From positions 186,001-250,000 of the forward strand of contig CAVSME010000003.1 in the NCBI GenBank assembly GCA_963728985.1: 64,000 nucleotides of DNA, in the 5' to 3' direction. The notes under the pieces were generated by a model. That model ran no database searches. It worked only from the letters and a program-made list of their open reading frames with translations, and was not told the origin of the DNA. The DNA comes from DASXAI01 sp963728985. Lineage in GTDB: Bacteria > Actinomycetota > Acidimicrobiia > Acidimicrobiales > Ilumatobacteraceae. This document shows positions 1-8,459 of this stretch, one piece after another. A program made the translations under genes and the position numbers. Each line of letters begins with the position of its first letter. Within the stretch, counting starts at the first letter, position 1.

Positions 1-1
1 C

Positions 2-448
2 CTGTGGGAGGTGCGCCGCCTGCGGCGGGATGCCGACCGCAGCCGGGACAGGGGCGACAGCGACCGCACCATCACCATGCTCGACGCGGCGACGGCGTGG
101 TGGCGCGGCGAGCCGCTCGCCGACCTGGCCTTCGTCGCCGGGCAGGAGCACGAGGTCGAGCGCGTCCGGCTGATGCACCTCGACTCCCTCCTCGAGCTGA
201 GCGAGCTGCGCCTCGTGCGCGGGCAGGTGGCGAGCGCCCTGGTCCACGCCGAGCGGGCGCTGGCCCTCGATCCCTACTCCGAGCGGGCCCACCGCCTGGC
301 CATCGCCGCCGCGCTGCGTTCGCACGATCAGCAGCGCACGAACAGCGTGACCGAGCGGGCCCTGACGATGTTCGACGAGCTCGGGGTCGAGCCCGAGCCG
401 GCCACCCGCATCCTGCTCCGTCACGTCAGCACCGCCCGCACGGCCTGA
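2..448 (+). CDS. SARP/AfsR-type regulator, C-terminal BTAD part (5' end outside window)
   Basis: The reading frame is open from base 2, so only the last 148 or so codons are visible and the true start lies upstream. The visible part is helical and repeat-like (AATAWWRGEPLADLAF, LRLVRGQVASALVHAERAL, DPYSERAHRLAIAAALRS, LGVEPEPATRILL). These are hallmarks of the bacterial transcriptional activator domain that follows a winged helix in SARP/AfsR/EmbR regulators. The usual ending 'G.EP...t..L...' is present, so the 3' end looks intact. The DNA-binding domain is not in the window. What it controls is unknown; the next gene, an aminotransferase, is one candidate target. Confidence 0.8.
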   Translation: MWEVRRLRRDADRSRDRGDSDRTITMLDAATAWWRGEPLADLAFVAGQEHEVERVRLMHLDSLLELSELRLVRGQVASALVHAERALALDPYSERAHRLAIAAALRSHDQQRTNSVTERALTMFDELGVEPEPATRILLRHVSTARTA

Positions 449-505
449 TCCGCCGGCGCCTGGCTAACGCCTCGCTAGCGCGGCGCTGTCACGGTTCGGG
501 ACACT

Positions 506-2017
506 ATGCCCGCCACGCTCGCGAGCCACGACGTGATCCCGTCTGCGTACCGGCTCGACGAGCTGGAGGCGGCGGAGCAGGCCTTCACCGGCCGCTTCCC
601 CGGGTTCGACCCCAACGGGAGCTTCGCCCGGTTGCGGCGGGTCGAGTACGGCCGCCTCGACGCCGGTGGGCAGGTGTACCTCGACTACACCGGCGGCGGC
701 GTGCACGCCGCCAGCCAGATCGAGGCCCACAGCGAGCTGCTGCGGACCGCCGTGCTCGGCAACCCGCATTCGAACAACCCCACGTCGCTGGCCGCCACCG
801 CGCTCGTGGAGACCACCAGGGACCAGGTGTGCGAGTTCTTCCACGCCCCGCCCGAGGACTACCTGTGCGTGTTCACGGCGAACGCCACGGGAGCCCTGAG
901 GTTGGTCGGCGAGTCGTACCGGTTCGCACCGGGCGGCGCGTTCGCGCTCACGTTCGACAACCACAACTCGGTGAACGGCATCCGGGAGTTCGCCCGCCAC
1001 CGCGGGGCCACCGTCAGGTACGTGCCGGTGATTGCTCCAGAGCTGCGCATCGACCGCGTGGCGATGACCCGGGCGCTGGCGACGGCCGACCGGTCGGCGG
1101 CGAACCTGCTCGCCTTCCCGGCCCAGTCGAACTTCTCCGGTGTCCAGCACCCGCTCGACCTCGTCGGAGAGGCCCACGAGGCGGGCTGGGACGTCTTGGT
1201 CGACGCCACCGCGTTCGCGCCGACGAACCGGTTCGACGTGGCGCGGATCCGCCCTGACTTCGCCGCCGTGTCCTTCTACAAGATCATGGGCTTCCCGACC
1301 GGCGTCGGTTGCCTGTTCGTGCGCCGCGACCGGGTGGAGCGCCTGTGCCGGCCGTGGTTCTCGGGCGGCACGGTCACGATCGCCTCCGTGCAGGGTGACG
1401 GCTACTACCTCCGTCCGGACGCGGGAGCGTTCGAGGACGGCACGGTCGACTACCTGAACATCCCCGCCGTCGGCGTCGGGCTGGCCTACCTCGAGCACGT
1501 CGGGCGCGACGCCGTCCACCGGCGCGTCTCGTGCCTCACCCGCTGGTTGCTCGACGCGCTGACCGGGCTGCGCCACCGCAGTGGCCGGCCCATGATCCAG
1601 ATCCACGGCCCGGCGGACTGCATCGATCGGGGCGGCACCATCGCCTTCCTCGTCCGTGACGCCGACGGCCGGGTGGTGGACGATCAGCGGATCGAGGAGC
1701 TGGCCAATCGTGCCCGCATCTCCCTGCGCACGGGCTGCTTCTGCAACCCGGGCGCGGGCGAGGTCGCCCACGGCCTCGGGCCGGACGAGATGGCGCGGTG
1801 GTTCGGGCGGTCCGAGGCGATGTCGTTCCTCGAGCTCCGCGATCGCCTGTGCCGCGAGCACGACCGCTCGATCTCGGCCGTTCGCATCTCGGTCGGGGTG
1901 GCCACCAACTTCGCCGATGTGTACCGCCTCGCATGCTTCCTGCAGGACTTCGTCGATCGCACCATCGACGACATCGGGGACACCGCCTTCCCGACGTCGC
2001 ACGGAAGACGGCCGTGA
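506..2017 (+). CDS. Class V aminotransferase, molybdenum cofactor sulfurase-like
   Basis: PLP-dependent fold-type I enzyme of 503 residues. The PLP-binding lysine is about K259 in SFYKIMGFPTGVG, a string close to the KxxGFPTGLG signature of MOCOS/ABA3 N-terminal domains. A cysteine pair sits in RTGCFCNPGAG (about C411 and C413), where the persulfide-carrying cysteine is expected. Known members abstract sulfur from L-cysteine and pass it to the molybdenum cofactor of xanthine-oxidase-type enzymes. The C-terminal MOSC domain of full MOCOS is absent, and no molybdoenzyme gene is nearby. The stop overlaps the GTG of the next gene (GTGA), so the two are probably translationally coupled. The substrate is inferred only; a general cysteine desulfurase or lyase role remains possible. 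Confidence 0.85.
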   Translation: MPATLASHDVIPSAYRLDELEAAEQAFTGRFPGFDPNGSFARLRRVEYGRLDAGGQVYLDYTGGGVHAASQIEAHSELLRTAVLGNPHSNNPTSLAATALVETTRDQVCEFFHAPPEDYLCVFTANATGALRLVGESYRFAPGGAFALTFDNHNSVNGIREFARHRGATVRYVPVIAPELRIDRVAMTRALATADRSAANLLAFPAQSNFSGVQHPLDLVGEAHEAGWDVLVDATAFAPTNRFDVARIRPDFAAVSFYKIMGFPTGVGCLFVRRDRVERLCRPWFSGGTVTIASVQGDGYYLRPDAGAFEDGTVDYLNIPAVGVGLAYLEHVGRDAVHRRVSCLTRWLLDALTGLRHRSGRPMIQIHGPADCIDRGGTIAFLVRDADGRVVDDQRIEELANRARISLRTGCFCNPGAGEVAHGLGPDEMARWFGRSEAMSFLELRDRLCREHDRSISAVRISVGVATNFADVYRLACFLQDFVDRTIDDIGDTAFPTSHGRRP

Positions 2018-2562
2018 CCGCCGTCCGGTCCCGCCGACCCGCGGGGCCGCTGCTCGTCGACGGCAAGGAGCTGCGCGCCGCAGTCGTGAACGAGAACCAG
2101 GCCCGCGTCGCCGCTGGTCTGACGCTGGCGCTCGGCGCCGTCGCCTTCGTCTACGCCAACTTCGACAAGCTGTTCTGGCCCATCCGGACCGTGAGCGCGT
2201 TCTTCTTCGTCGACTTCCTGCTGCGGGTCACGGCCGGGCTGGAACGCAGCCCGACGGGGATCGTCGCCGGCTGGCTCACGGGCCGCCAGCCGGTGCAGTG
2301 GGTCTCGGCCAAGCCCAAGCGGTTCGCCTGGTCGCTCGGCCTCGCCATGGCGCTGGCCATGACCGCCGTGACCAACAGCGGCATCCACGGGGGCGTGCCT
2401 CGGACCATCTGCCTGATCTGCCTGACGCTGATGTGGCTCGAAGCGGTGCTCGGGCTGTGCCTCGGCTGCGAGCTCTACCGGCTCATGGTCCGCCGCGGTT
2501 GGCGCCCCATCGACGAGGCCTTCGAGATCTGCGCCGGGGGCGCCTGCGACCTCGACCGCTGA
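2014..2562 (+). CDS. DUF4395-type integral membrane protein
   Basis: 182 residues from a GTG that overlaps the upstream stop, which decides the start. Hydrophobic segments at about residues 30-50, 55-70, 95-120 and 125-150 predict four membrane helices. The sequence resembles DUF4395 proteins, with FxxNFDKLFWP-like and FFxVDFLLRV stretches and a cysteine-rich second half (CLICLTL, LGLCLGCELY, CAGGACDLD). DUF4395 proteins often neighbour sulfurtransferases and thioredoxin-like genes. Here the partner is a cysteine-desulfurase-like enzyme, so a membrane role in sulfur or persulfide handling is a reasonable inference. No function is proven. Confidence 0.75.
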   Translation: MTAVRSRRPAGPLLVDGKELRAAVVNENQARVAAGLTLALGAVAFVYANFDKLFWPIRTVSAFFFVDFLLRVTAGLERSPTGIVAGWLTGRQPVQWVSAKPKRFAWSLGLAMALAMTAVTNSGIHGGVPRTICLICLTLMWLEAVLGLCLGCELYRLMVRRGWRPIDEAFEICAGGACDLDR

Positions 2563-2570
2563 GCCGCGCC

Positions 2571-2607
2571 TTGACTGGCCCGCCATACGCAGTAGGATAC
2601 TGAGTAT
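2571..2607 (+). promoter_or_regulatory. PadR operon promoter with overlapping palindromic operator
   Basis: A TTGACT -35 box (2571-2576) and a TAGGAT -10 box (2593-2598) are separated by 16 bases. The -10 box lies inside a 23-bp palindrome at 2585-2607, with arms ATACgCAGTA and TACTGaGTAT around a 3-base centre and only one mismatched pair besides the centre. It ends 21 bases before the GTG of the padR gene. PadR proteins typically repress their own operons from such dyads, so autorepression is inferred. Confidence 0.7.
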
Positions 2608-2628
2608 GCAGCGCCTTGGAGTCGGGCC

Positions 2629-3207
2629 GTGAGCGTCCGGCATGCCCTCCTCGCCCTCCTGAGCGAGGGCCCGAAGTACGGCCTCCAGCTCCGCCTCGAG
2701 TTCGAGGCCCGCACGGGCGAGGTCTGGCCCCTCAACGTCGGGCAGGTGTACACCACGCTCCAGCGCCTCGAGCGCGACGGCCTGGTGCAGGCCGACGCCG
2801 AGGACCGGGGCCCCCAGCGGGCCTACCGCATCACCCCGGAGGGCCACGACGAGCTGCTCTCGTGGCTGCGCACGCCGCCCGACGATGGCCAGCCGCCCCG
2901 AGACGAGCTGCTGATCAAGGTGCTCGTCGCGGTCCACGTGGCCGACGTCGACATCCACGACGTCATCCAGACCAACCGGCGCCATCTCGTCGAGCAGATG
3001 CAGCGGTACACCGGGCTCAAGGCAGCGGCGAGCCACGCCGACGTCGCTCTCGCGCTGGCCGTCGATGCCGAGCTGTTCCGGTTGGAAGGGGCCGTGCGCT
3101 GGCTCGACAGCGCCGAAGTCCGCCTCCGCCAGCACCCGATCACGATGCCGGCGACGTCGGAGGCCGGCGCGCCGACAGCAAGCCCCCGATCGAAGGTGCC
3201 GCGATGA
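2629..3207 (+). CDS. PadR-family transcriptional repressor
   Basis: 192 residues. The N-terminal winged helix begins SVRHALLALLSEGPKYGLQL and continues through VGQVYTTLQRLERDGLV, the classic PadR 'YG.eL...vyp.L.rLe.dGlv' pattern. The C-terminal half holds the long dimerisation helices. The GTG at 2629 is preceded by GGAG about 8 bases upstream; an ATG at 2606 opens only an 8-codon frame. It is first in a three-gene operon with an ABC ATPase and an FtsX-like permease, each junction a 4-base overlap. PadR regulators commonly sense toxic small molecules or antibiotics and derepress linked exporters, which is the inferred role here. Confidence 0.9.
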   Translation: MSVRHALLALLSEGPKYGLQLRLEFEARTGEVWPLNVGQVYTTLQRLERDGLVQADAEDRGPQRAYRITPEGHDELLSWLRTPPDDGQPPRDELLIKVLVAVHVADVDIHDVIQTNRRHLVEQMQRYTGLKAAASHADVALALAVDAELFRLEGAVRWLDSAEVRLRQHPITMPATSEAGAPTASPRSKVPR

Positions 3208-3929
3208 CCGCCGTCCTCCAGCTGGCCCAGGTGTCGAAGGTCTACGGCGACGGCCCCACCGCCGTGCACGCGCTGCGCGACGTCGATCTGAGCGTGGCCC
3301 GGGGCGAGCTGGTCGCCATTATGGGCCCGAGCGGGTCGGGCAAGAGCAGCCTGCTCACCATCGCCGGGAGCCTGGAAGTCCCGACGGCAGGAGACGTGCT
3401 CGTGGACGGGACGGCGCTCGCCGGCATGTCGGCCAAGGCGCGGGCTCGCTTGCGGCGCCGCGCCATCGGGTTCGTGTTCCAGGACTTCAACCTCCTGGCC
3501 GGCCTCACCGCTGCCGAGAACGTGGCGATGCCCCTCGAGCTCGACGGCACCAGCGCGCGCGAGGCGCGCGTCGCCGCCGTCGACGCCCTCGACCGCCTCG
3601 GCGTGGGAGAACGAGCCGACCACTTCCCCGACGAGCTGTCAGGCGGCGAGCGCCAGCGGGTCGCCATCGCCCGCGCCGTCGTGGGGCAGCGGCAGCTGCT
3701 GCTGGCCGACGAGCCGACCGGTGCCCTCGACTCGGTGAACAGCGAGGCCATCATGCGCCTGCTGCGGGAGGCCTGCCACCGGGGCGCCGCCGGCGTCGTC
3801 GTCACCCACGAGGCGCACCTGGCGTCGTGGGCCGACCGCATCGTCTTCCTGCGCGACGGACGCCTCATCGACCAGACCGCGCCGGCGCCCGGTCCCGAAT
3901 CCCTGCTGGCGAGCGGCTCGGCCTCGTGA
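3204..3929 (+). CDS. ABC transporter ATP-binding protein, MacB/LolD type
   Basis: 241 residues starting at an ATG that overlaps the padR stop. Walker A GPSGSGKS is at residues 41-48, the Q-loop lies in FVFQDFNLL, the signature is LSGGERQRVAIARA, Walker B is LLLADEPTGALD, and the switch histidine is in VVVTHE. The VYGDG...VHALRDVDL opening and the DEPTGALD form are typical of the FtsE/LolD/MacB group, which pair with FtsX-fold permeases rather than classical transmembrane domains. It energises the permease encoded immediately downstream. The likely role is mechanotransmission-type efflux or extraction of a membrane-active compound. The substrate is unknown. Confidence 0.9.
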   Translation: MTAVLQLAQVSKVYGDGPTAVHALRDVDLSVARGELVAIMGPSGSGKSSLLTIAGSLEVPTAGDVLVDGTALAGMSAKARARLRRRAIGFVFQDFNLLAGLTAAENVAMPLELDGTSAREARVAAVDALDRLGVGERADHFPDELSGGERQRVAIARAVVGQRQLLLADEPTGALDSVNSEAIMRLLREACHRGAAGVVVTHEAHLASWADRIVFLRDGRLIDQTAPAPGPESLLASGSAS

Positions 3930-6349
3930 GCGGTGAACGGGCGGCGCGGCACGCCGTGTTGCGGTGGGCGATCCGGTTGGCGCGACGCGAGTGGCGCCAG
4001 CAGCTGCTGGTCTTCCTCCTGCTGACCGTGGCCGTCGCTGCCGCCGTCGCCGGATCGACGATGGCGCTGGGCGCGAACCACGATGCGGCCGGACAGTTCG
4101 GATCAGGCGGCGGCCGGCTCCAGCTCGACGGCACCGACCCGACGCAGGTGCAGACCGCGATCGCTGCCGCCCGCGCTCGGTTCGGGACGGTTGACGTCGT
4201 CGCCCACGATCCGATCGGTGTGCCGGGCTCGGTGCAGCGCCTCGACGTCCGAGACCAGGATCCCAACGGTCCGTACAGCCGTCCGATGCTGGCCCGCCGT
4301 CAGGGTCGCTACCCGGTGGCATCCGGCGAGGTGGCCCTCACGCCCGGCGCCGCCGAGCTCCTCGGCACATCCCTCGGCTCGACCGTCGCGCTCGGCGACC
4401 GCACGTTGACCGTCGTCGGCATCGTCGAGAACCCGGGCGCCCTCGACGAGCGCTTCGCTCTCGTGGCGCCGGGCAGCCTCCGGGCCCCGGCGTCGTACAC
4501 CGTGCTCGTCGATCCCGGTGACCGGGGCGGCGGGCCGAGCGACGACTCGTCGCCGACGCCACTCTCCCTGGAGCAGGCCGGCACTGACGACGGCGGCGCC
4601 ACCGTGCTCATGCTGGCGGCGTCGACCATGGCGCTTTCACTCGTCGGGTTGATCGCGGCTGCCGCCTTCGTGGTCGTCGCGCAGCGGCGCCAGCGCCAAC
4701 TCGGGCTGCTGTCGGCCATCGGCGCGTCGGATCGTCACGTCAGCCTGGTGATGCTGGCCAACGGCATCATCATCGGCGTCACCGCCGCGATGACGGGCAC
4801 CGCCGTCGGCATCGTCGGCTGGTTGCTGGCGGCGCCCGCCATCGAGTCGGCCGCCGGTCATCGCATCGGGCGGTTCGCCCTGCCCTGGGGGCTCGTCGGC
4901 ACCGTCGCCGCGCTGACCGTCGGGATCGCCGCGCTCGCCGCGTGGTGGCCGGCCCGTACGGCCTCGCGCCTGCCCGTCACCGCGGCGCTGTCAGGCCGGC
5001 CCACCCCGCCCCGCGCCACCCGACGGTCGGTGGTCGCGGCCCTCGTCCTCGTCGCCGCCGGCATGGCCGCCATCTACCTGGCCCAGCCGCGCAGTCCCGA
5101 CGTGCAGCCCCTGCTCCTCATCGGCGGCCTGGTCGCCGTGGTGATGGGTGCGGTGCTGGCGGCGCCGGCCGCCGTCCGCCTCCTCGGCGGGCTGGCCCGC
5201 CATCTGCCCTTCGCTCCTCGGCTGGCGCTGCGCGACCTCGCCCGCTACCAGGCCCGCGCCGCGGCCGCGCTGGCCGCCATCACGCTCGGCCTCGGGATCG
5301 CCGTCGGCGTCATCGGCGTGGCCGCCGCCCACGCCAGTGAGGGCGGTCCCGTCAACCTTTCCGATCGCGAGCTGCTGATCCGAGTGGGCGATCCGCGCAC
5401 GGCACCCGATCCGGCGCTCAGCGCTGACCAGCGCGCCGCGCTGGACCGGTCAGCGGCGACGGTCGCGGCCGCCCTCGGGGGCGACGAGCAGGCCGTGCCG
5501 CTCGACGTCGTGTTCAACGCGGCGATCGCCCGTCAGCCTTCGAGGAAGGAGCCGATCGTCGCCGGGTGGCAGAGCGATCCGCACAGCATCGAGTTCGTGG
5601 CCTACCCGTACGTGGCCACGCCCGAGCTGCTCGCTCGCTACGGCATCGACCCGGCGTCGATCGCGCCGACCACCGAGCTCCTCACCGGCCGGGACCCGAA
5701 CGGTCTGGTCCTCGCCGACTTCACCGTACGGCCCGATGACGGAGTGGCTCCGCCCAACGTGCAGCAGGTCGCGCTCCCGCCGTACGGGTCGGCACCGAGC
5801 GTGCTCGTGACGGAGGGCGCCGTCGCCCGCCACGGCTGGACGCGGGCCCGGGCGGGGTGGATCGTCGAGTCGCCGCACCCGCTGTCGAGCGGTGCCATCA
5901 GGGCGGCGCAGGCCGCGGCGGCGGCCGCGGGCCTCGAGATCGAGGTGCGGTCGACCGATGGCGGGCTGCCGGCCGTGCGCACCGGCGCCGCCGTCACGGG
6001 GGCCGTGCTGGCCTTGGCCATCATCGCGATTGCCCTCGGGCTCATCCGGGGCGAGTCCACCCGGGACCTGCGCACACTGACCGCCACCGGCGCCAGCCCG
6101 CAGACGCGGCGGGCCCTGACGGCGAGCACCGCCGCCGCGTTGGCGGTGCTCGGCGCCCTCCTCGGGACCGGCGCCGCCTATCTCGCGCTCATCGCCGCGT
6201 ACCACGCCGATCTCACCCAGCTCGTGCCCGTACCGCTCGGGCAACTCGTCCCCCTCGTCGTCGGCCTGCCGGTCGTGGCGACCGCCGTCGGGTGGCTGCT
6301 CGCCGGGCGGGAGCCGCCCGCCATCGCCCGCCAGGCACTCGACGGGTAA
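3926..6349 (+). CDS. FtsX-like ABC transporter permease
   Basis: 807 residues from a GTG overlapping the ATPase stop (GTGA). One membrane helix near the N-terminus (LLVFLLLTVAVAAAVAGSTMAL) is followed by an extracytoplasmic domain. An FtsX block of helices follows (MLAASTMALSLVGLIAAAAFVVV, then RQRQLGLLSAIGAS). A second extracytoplasmic domain precedes a second FtsX block near the C-terminus (IIAIALGLIRGESTRDLRTLTATGAS). This duplicated layout matches actinobacterial FtsX-type permeases of PadR-linked operons. It would work as a dimer or pseudo-dimer with the ATPase. No separate periplasmic adaptor gene is present, as usual in Gram-positive bacteria. Cargo unknown; antimicrobial resistance or lipid export are plausible. 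Confidence 0.85.
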   Translation: MSGERAARHAVLRWAIRLARREWRQQLLVFLLLTVAVAAAVAGSTMALGANHDAAGQFGSGGGRLQLDGTDPTQVQTAIAAARARFGTVDVVAHDPIGVPGSVQRLDVRDQDPNGPYSRPMLARRQGRYPVASGEVALTPGAAELLGTSLGSTVALGDRTLTVVGIVENPGALDERFALVAPGSLRAPASYTVLVDPGDRGGGPSDDSSPTPLSLEQAGTDDGGATVLMLAASTMALSLVGLIAAAAFVVVAQRRQRQLGLLSAIGASDRHVSLVMLANGIIIGVTAAMTGTAVGIVGWLLAAPAIESAAGHRIGRFALPWGLVGTVAALTVGIAALAAWWPARTASRLPVTAALSGRPTPPRATRRSVVAALVLVAAGMAAIYLAQPRSPDVQPLLLIGGLVAVVMGAVLAAPAAVRLLGGLARHLPFAPRLALRDLARYQARAAAALAAITLGLGIAVGVIGVAAAHASEGGPVNLSDRELLIRVGDPRTAPDPALSADQRAALDRSAATVAAALGGDEQAVPLDVVFNAAIARQPSRKEPIVAGWQSDPHSIEFVAYPYVATPELLARYGIDPASIAPTTELLTGRDPNGLVLADFTVRPDDGVAPPNVQQVALPPYGSAPSVLVTEGAVARHGWTRARAGWIVESPHPLSSGAIRAAQAAAAAAGLEIEVRSTDGGLPAVRTGAAVTGAVLALAIIAIALGLIRGESTRDLRTLTATGASPQTRRALTASTAAALAVLGALLGTGAAYLALIAAYHADLTQLVPVPLGQLVPLVVGLPVVATAVGWLLAGREPPAIARQALDG

Positions 6350-6373
6350 CGCCGGACGCGGCTCGTCACGAGG

Positions 6374-6422
6374 GCCTGTGTCACGGAATTCGCGACATGC
6401 GCTCGAATTCGGTCACACAGGC
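6374..6422. terminator. Long inverted repeat after the FtsX gene, probable terminator
   Basis: Two 19-base arms (6374-6392 and 6404-6422), GCCTGTGT-CACGGAATTCG and its near-complement, match at 17 of 19 positions around an 11-base loop. It begins 25 bases after the permease stop and precedes the livM-like gene by about 190 bases. No T-run follows, so it may be an intrinsic-like terminator typical of high-GC actinobacteria. Each arm contains GAATTC, so a protein-binding dyad is also possible. The rest of 6350-6612 shows no coding signal. Confidence 0.6.
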
Positions 6423-6612
6423 TCGACTCTCTCGTCCGTCGGGCTCTTCGCCGAGGCATCCGCTGGTAGCGTCGCCGGGTCAACAAGACCTACGCGCACA
6501 CCGGCGGCCAGCCACCCTCGTCGTAGCGGATCGGTCTGCCTCCATGGGTGTCGTCTAGCGTCCAATCCGTCAGGTACGTGTTGTTCGGGTCCGAGCGCGT
6601 GGAGCGTGCGTG

Positions 6613-7734
6613 ATGTCGATATTCACGCTCACCCAGCGCAGCCTCCCGTACCGCGTGTACCGGCTCATCGGGTGGGCCATCGGCATCGGCATCATCATCT
6701 ACTTGCCGTACGAGGCGGACCAGGTCGTGCGGATCGATCAGTACTGCCAGGTGGCGGCCATCGCGGTGGCCGTCCTCGGCTTGAACATGCTGATCGGCTA
6801 CTCCGGTGCCATCTCCCTCGGCCACTCGGCCTTCGTCGGCATCGGTGCCTACACGACCGTCATCCTGGTCGCCGACCACGACTGGAGCTACTTCGCCACC
6901 CTCCCCATCTCGTTCGCCATCTGCTTCGTCGTCGGCATCCTCCTCGGTCTCCCGGCCCTACGCATCCGTGGCATCTACCTCGCCATCGTCACCCTCGCGC
7001 TGGCCACGGTCTTCCCCGCCATCGTGCTCAAGTACGGGACGTTGACCGGCGGCACCACGGGCAAGATGGCGCACGACAAACTCGTGCCGCCCGACTGGAC
7101 GCCCTGGGACGTCAACGACCGGACGGGGCCACCGACCTACCGCTACTTCGTGATCGTCACTATCGGCGCGCTGATGTTCCTCCTGGCCCGCAACCTCGTG
7201 CACAGCCGAGTGGGCCGGGCGCTCATCGCCCAGCGCGACAACCAGACCAGCGCAGCGACGAGTGGCGTGAACGTGGCCATCTACCGGACGCTCATGTTCG
7301 GGACGAGCGCCGCCTTCGCCGGCATCGCCGGGTCGCTCCTCATGATCCAGCGGCCGCAGGCCACCGAGACCCAGTTCGGGGTGACCCTGGCCATCTACCT
7401 CTTCATCGCCGTCGTGCTCGGCGGCGTCGGCACCATCTCCGGTGCGATTCCCGGCGCGCTCCTGTTCGTGTTCGTGCCGTACTACACGGTTCGGTGGAGC
7501 ACGAACTTCTCGTTCCTCGAAGGCCGACTCGTCGCCCCGGCCGACCTGCTGTACGGCGTCCTGCTCCTGGCCGTCGTCTTCGTGAATCCGGGCGGGATCA
7601 TGGACGGGATACGGCGATTGCGTGTGCGCATCCTGCGCATCCGGCCGAACCCGGCGTGGCTCGCCAGCGTGAAGAGCGGGGACCGGGCAACGGCCCCCGA
7701 AGCGGCGCCGACCGGAGTCGAACCCGTGCCGTGA
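6613..7734 (+). CDS. Branched-chain amino acid ABC permease, LivM family
   Basis: About 373 residues with 8-10 hydrophobic segments. The family block NMLIGYSGAISLGHSAFVGIG (about residues 60-80) is diagnostic of LivM/HAAT permeases, as are LALATVFPAIV and the late FIAVVLGGVGTISGAIPGALL. GGAG at 6601-6604 gives 8-base spacing to the ATG at 6613; a GTG at 6610 is an in-frame alternative. No LivH, LivG or LivF gene lies beside it. A binding protein of the matching superfamily is encoded alone about 23 kb away. It is therefore an orphan permease that must borrow partners or act in a scattered system. The C-terminal tail is charged and cytoplasmic. Confidence 0.85.
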   Translation: MSIFTLTQRSLPYRVYRLIGWAIGIGIIIYLPYEADQVVRIDQYCQVAAIAVAVLGLNMLIGYSGAISLGHSAFVGIGAYTTVILVADHDWSYFATLPISFAICFVVGILLGLPALRIRGIYLAIVTLALATVFPAIVLKYGTLTGGTTGKMAHDKLVPPDWTPWDVNDRTGPPTYRYFVIVTIGALMFLLARNLVHSRVGRALIAQRDNQTSAATSGVNVAIYRTLMFGTSAAFAGIAGSLLMIQRPQATETQFGVTLAIYLFIAVVLGGVGTISGAIPGALLFVFVPYYTVRWSTNFSFLEGRLVAPADLLYGVLLLAVVFVNPGGIMDGIRRLRVRILRIRPNPAWLASVKSGDRATAPEAAPTGVEPVP

Positions 7735-7820
7735 CCGGCAGGGCCGTCCAGCCGTTGGCCATGACGGGGCGGGGTCGCCACGGACCTCGAGCGTCCGGTG
7801 CGTTGGGATCAAGTTCATGG

Positions 7821-8459
7821 CTAGGTCGCGGCGCGGCGCGAACCGCGGGTGCGACCTCGTTTCGAGACCGCGACCATCTCGTCGAGCGACGAGAAGGTTG
7901 GCGGTCGATCGGCGAGGTTCGGACGATCCGTGGCGCGGAGCCCGTCGAGCATCAGCGTCAGGTACCGGTGCCATGTAGGGATGTCGTAGATGGCGCCCAA
8001 CATCACGAACATCGCGACGACGTCCTCGGGCCTGGCATCGGCGCGGATCACCTCGGCCTGCCTCGCGTGGTCGAACAAGGCGGTGACCGTCTCGACGATC
8101 GTCGGCCAGAGCCGGTCCTTGTCGGCGGCCGCGCCCATGCCTTGCAAGGCTTCGTACAGGCCTCGGTCGGTCGATTGGCGCGCTGCCGTCGCCTCGAAGA
8201 AGGAGACGACGGCCTCCCATGGATCGTCGATGGCGAGGGCGGCTTCCGCATCGGTGACGATCTGCTCGGTCGCATCGGCGAGGATCACCGCGGCCAGCTC
8301 CTGCTTGTTGCGGAAGTGGCGATACGCCGTCCCGACACCGAGCCCTGCCTGGGCGGCGATCTCGTCGAGCGTGGCCTCGAAGCCGCGGTCGGCGAACACC
8401 TGACGGGCCGATGCGACCAGACGCTCGCGATTTCGCACGGCGTCCTGGCGGGGCATCAC
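7821..8459 (-). CDS. TetR/AcrR-family transcriptional regulator
   Basis: 212 residues. The N-terminal helix-turn-helix is clear: RERLVASARQVFADRGFEATLDEIAAQAGLGVGTAYRHFRNKQEL is divided between residues 11 and 55, with the typical GVGTAYRHF recognition helix. The remainder is the helical ligand-binding and dimerisation domain, with an 'AMFVMLGAI' helix seen in SBP-like C-terminal domains of this family. A GTG (8459) and an ATG (8456) are both possible starts; both overlap the end of the upstream reductase gene. The two genes were thus one operon, and the regulator probably controlled that reductase and itself through the palindrome at 9236-9258. The reductase gene is now broken, so the regulator may have lost its main target. 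Confidence 0.9.
   Translation of the reverse strand: MMPRQDAVRNRERLVASARQVFADRGFEATLDEIAAQAGLGVGTAYRHFRNKQELAAVILADATEQIVTDAEAALAIDDPWEAVVSFFEATAARQSTDRGLYEALQGMGAAADKDRLWPTIVETVTALFDHARQAEVIRADARPEDVVAMFVMLGAIYDIPTWHRYLTLMLDGLRATDRPNLADRPPTFSSLDEMVAVSKRGRTRGSRRAAT

Noticed and set aside
464..2002. Long open frame on the minus strand opposite the aminotransferase gene
   Set aside because: Antisense shadow of a GC-rich gene. It has no family features, whereas the plus strand carries clear PLP-enzyme motifs. Many similar antisense frames across the window were rejected for the same reason.
7700..7731. tRNA T-arm-like sequence on the minus strand (GGTTCGACTCC followed by CGGCGCC)
   Set aside because: No D-arm or anticodon arm can be folded upstream, the T-stem has a mismatch, and the bases encode the normal C-terminus of the LivM-like protein.
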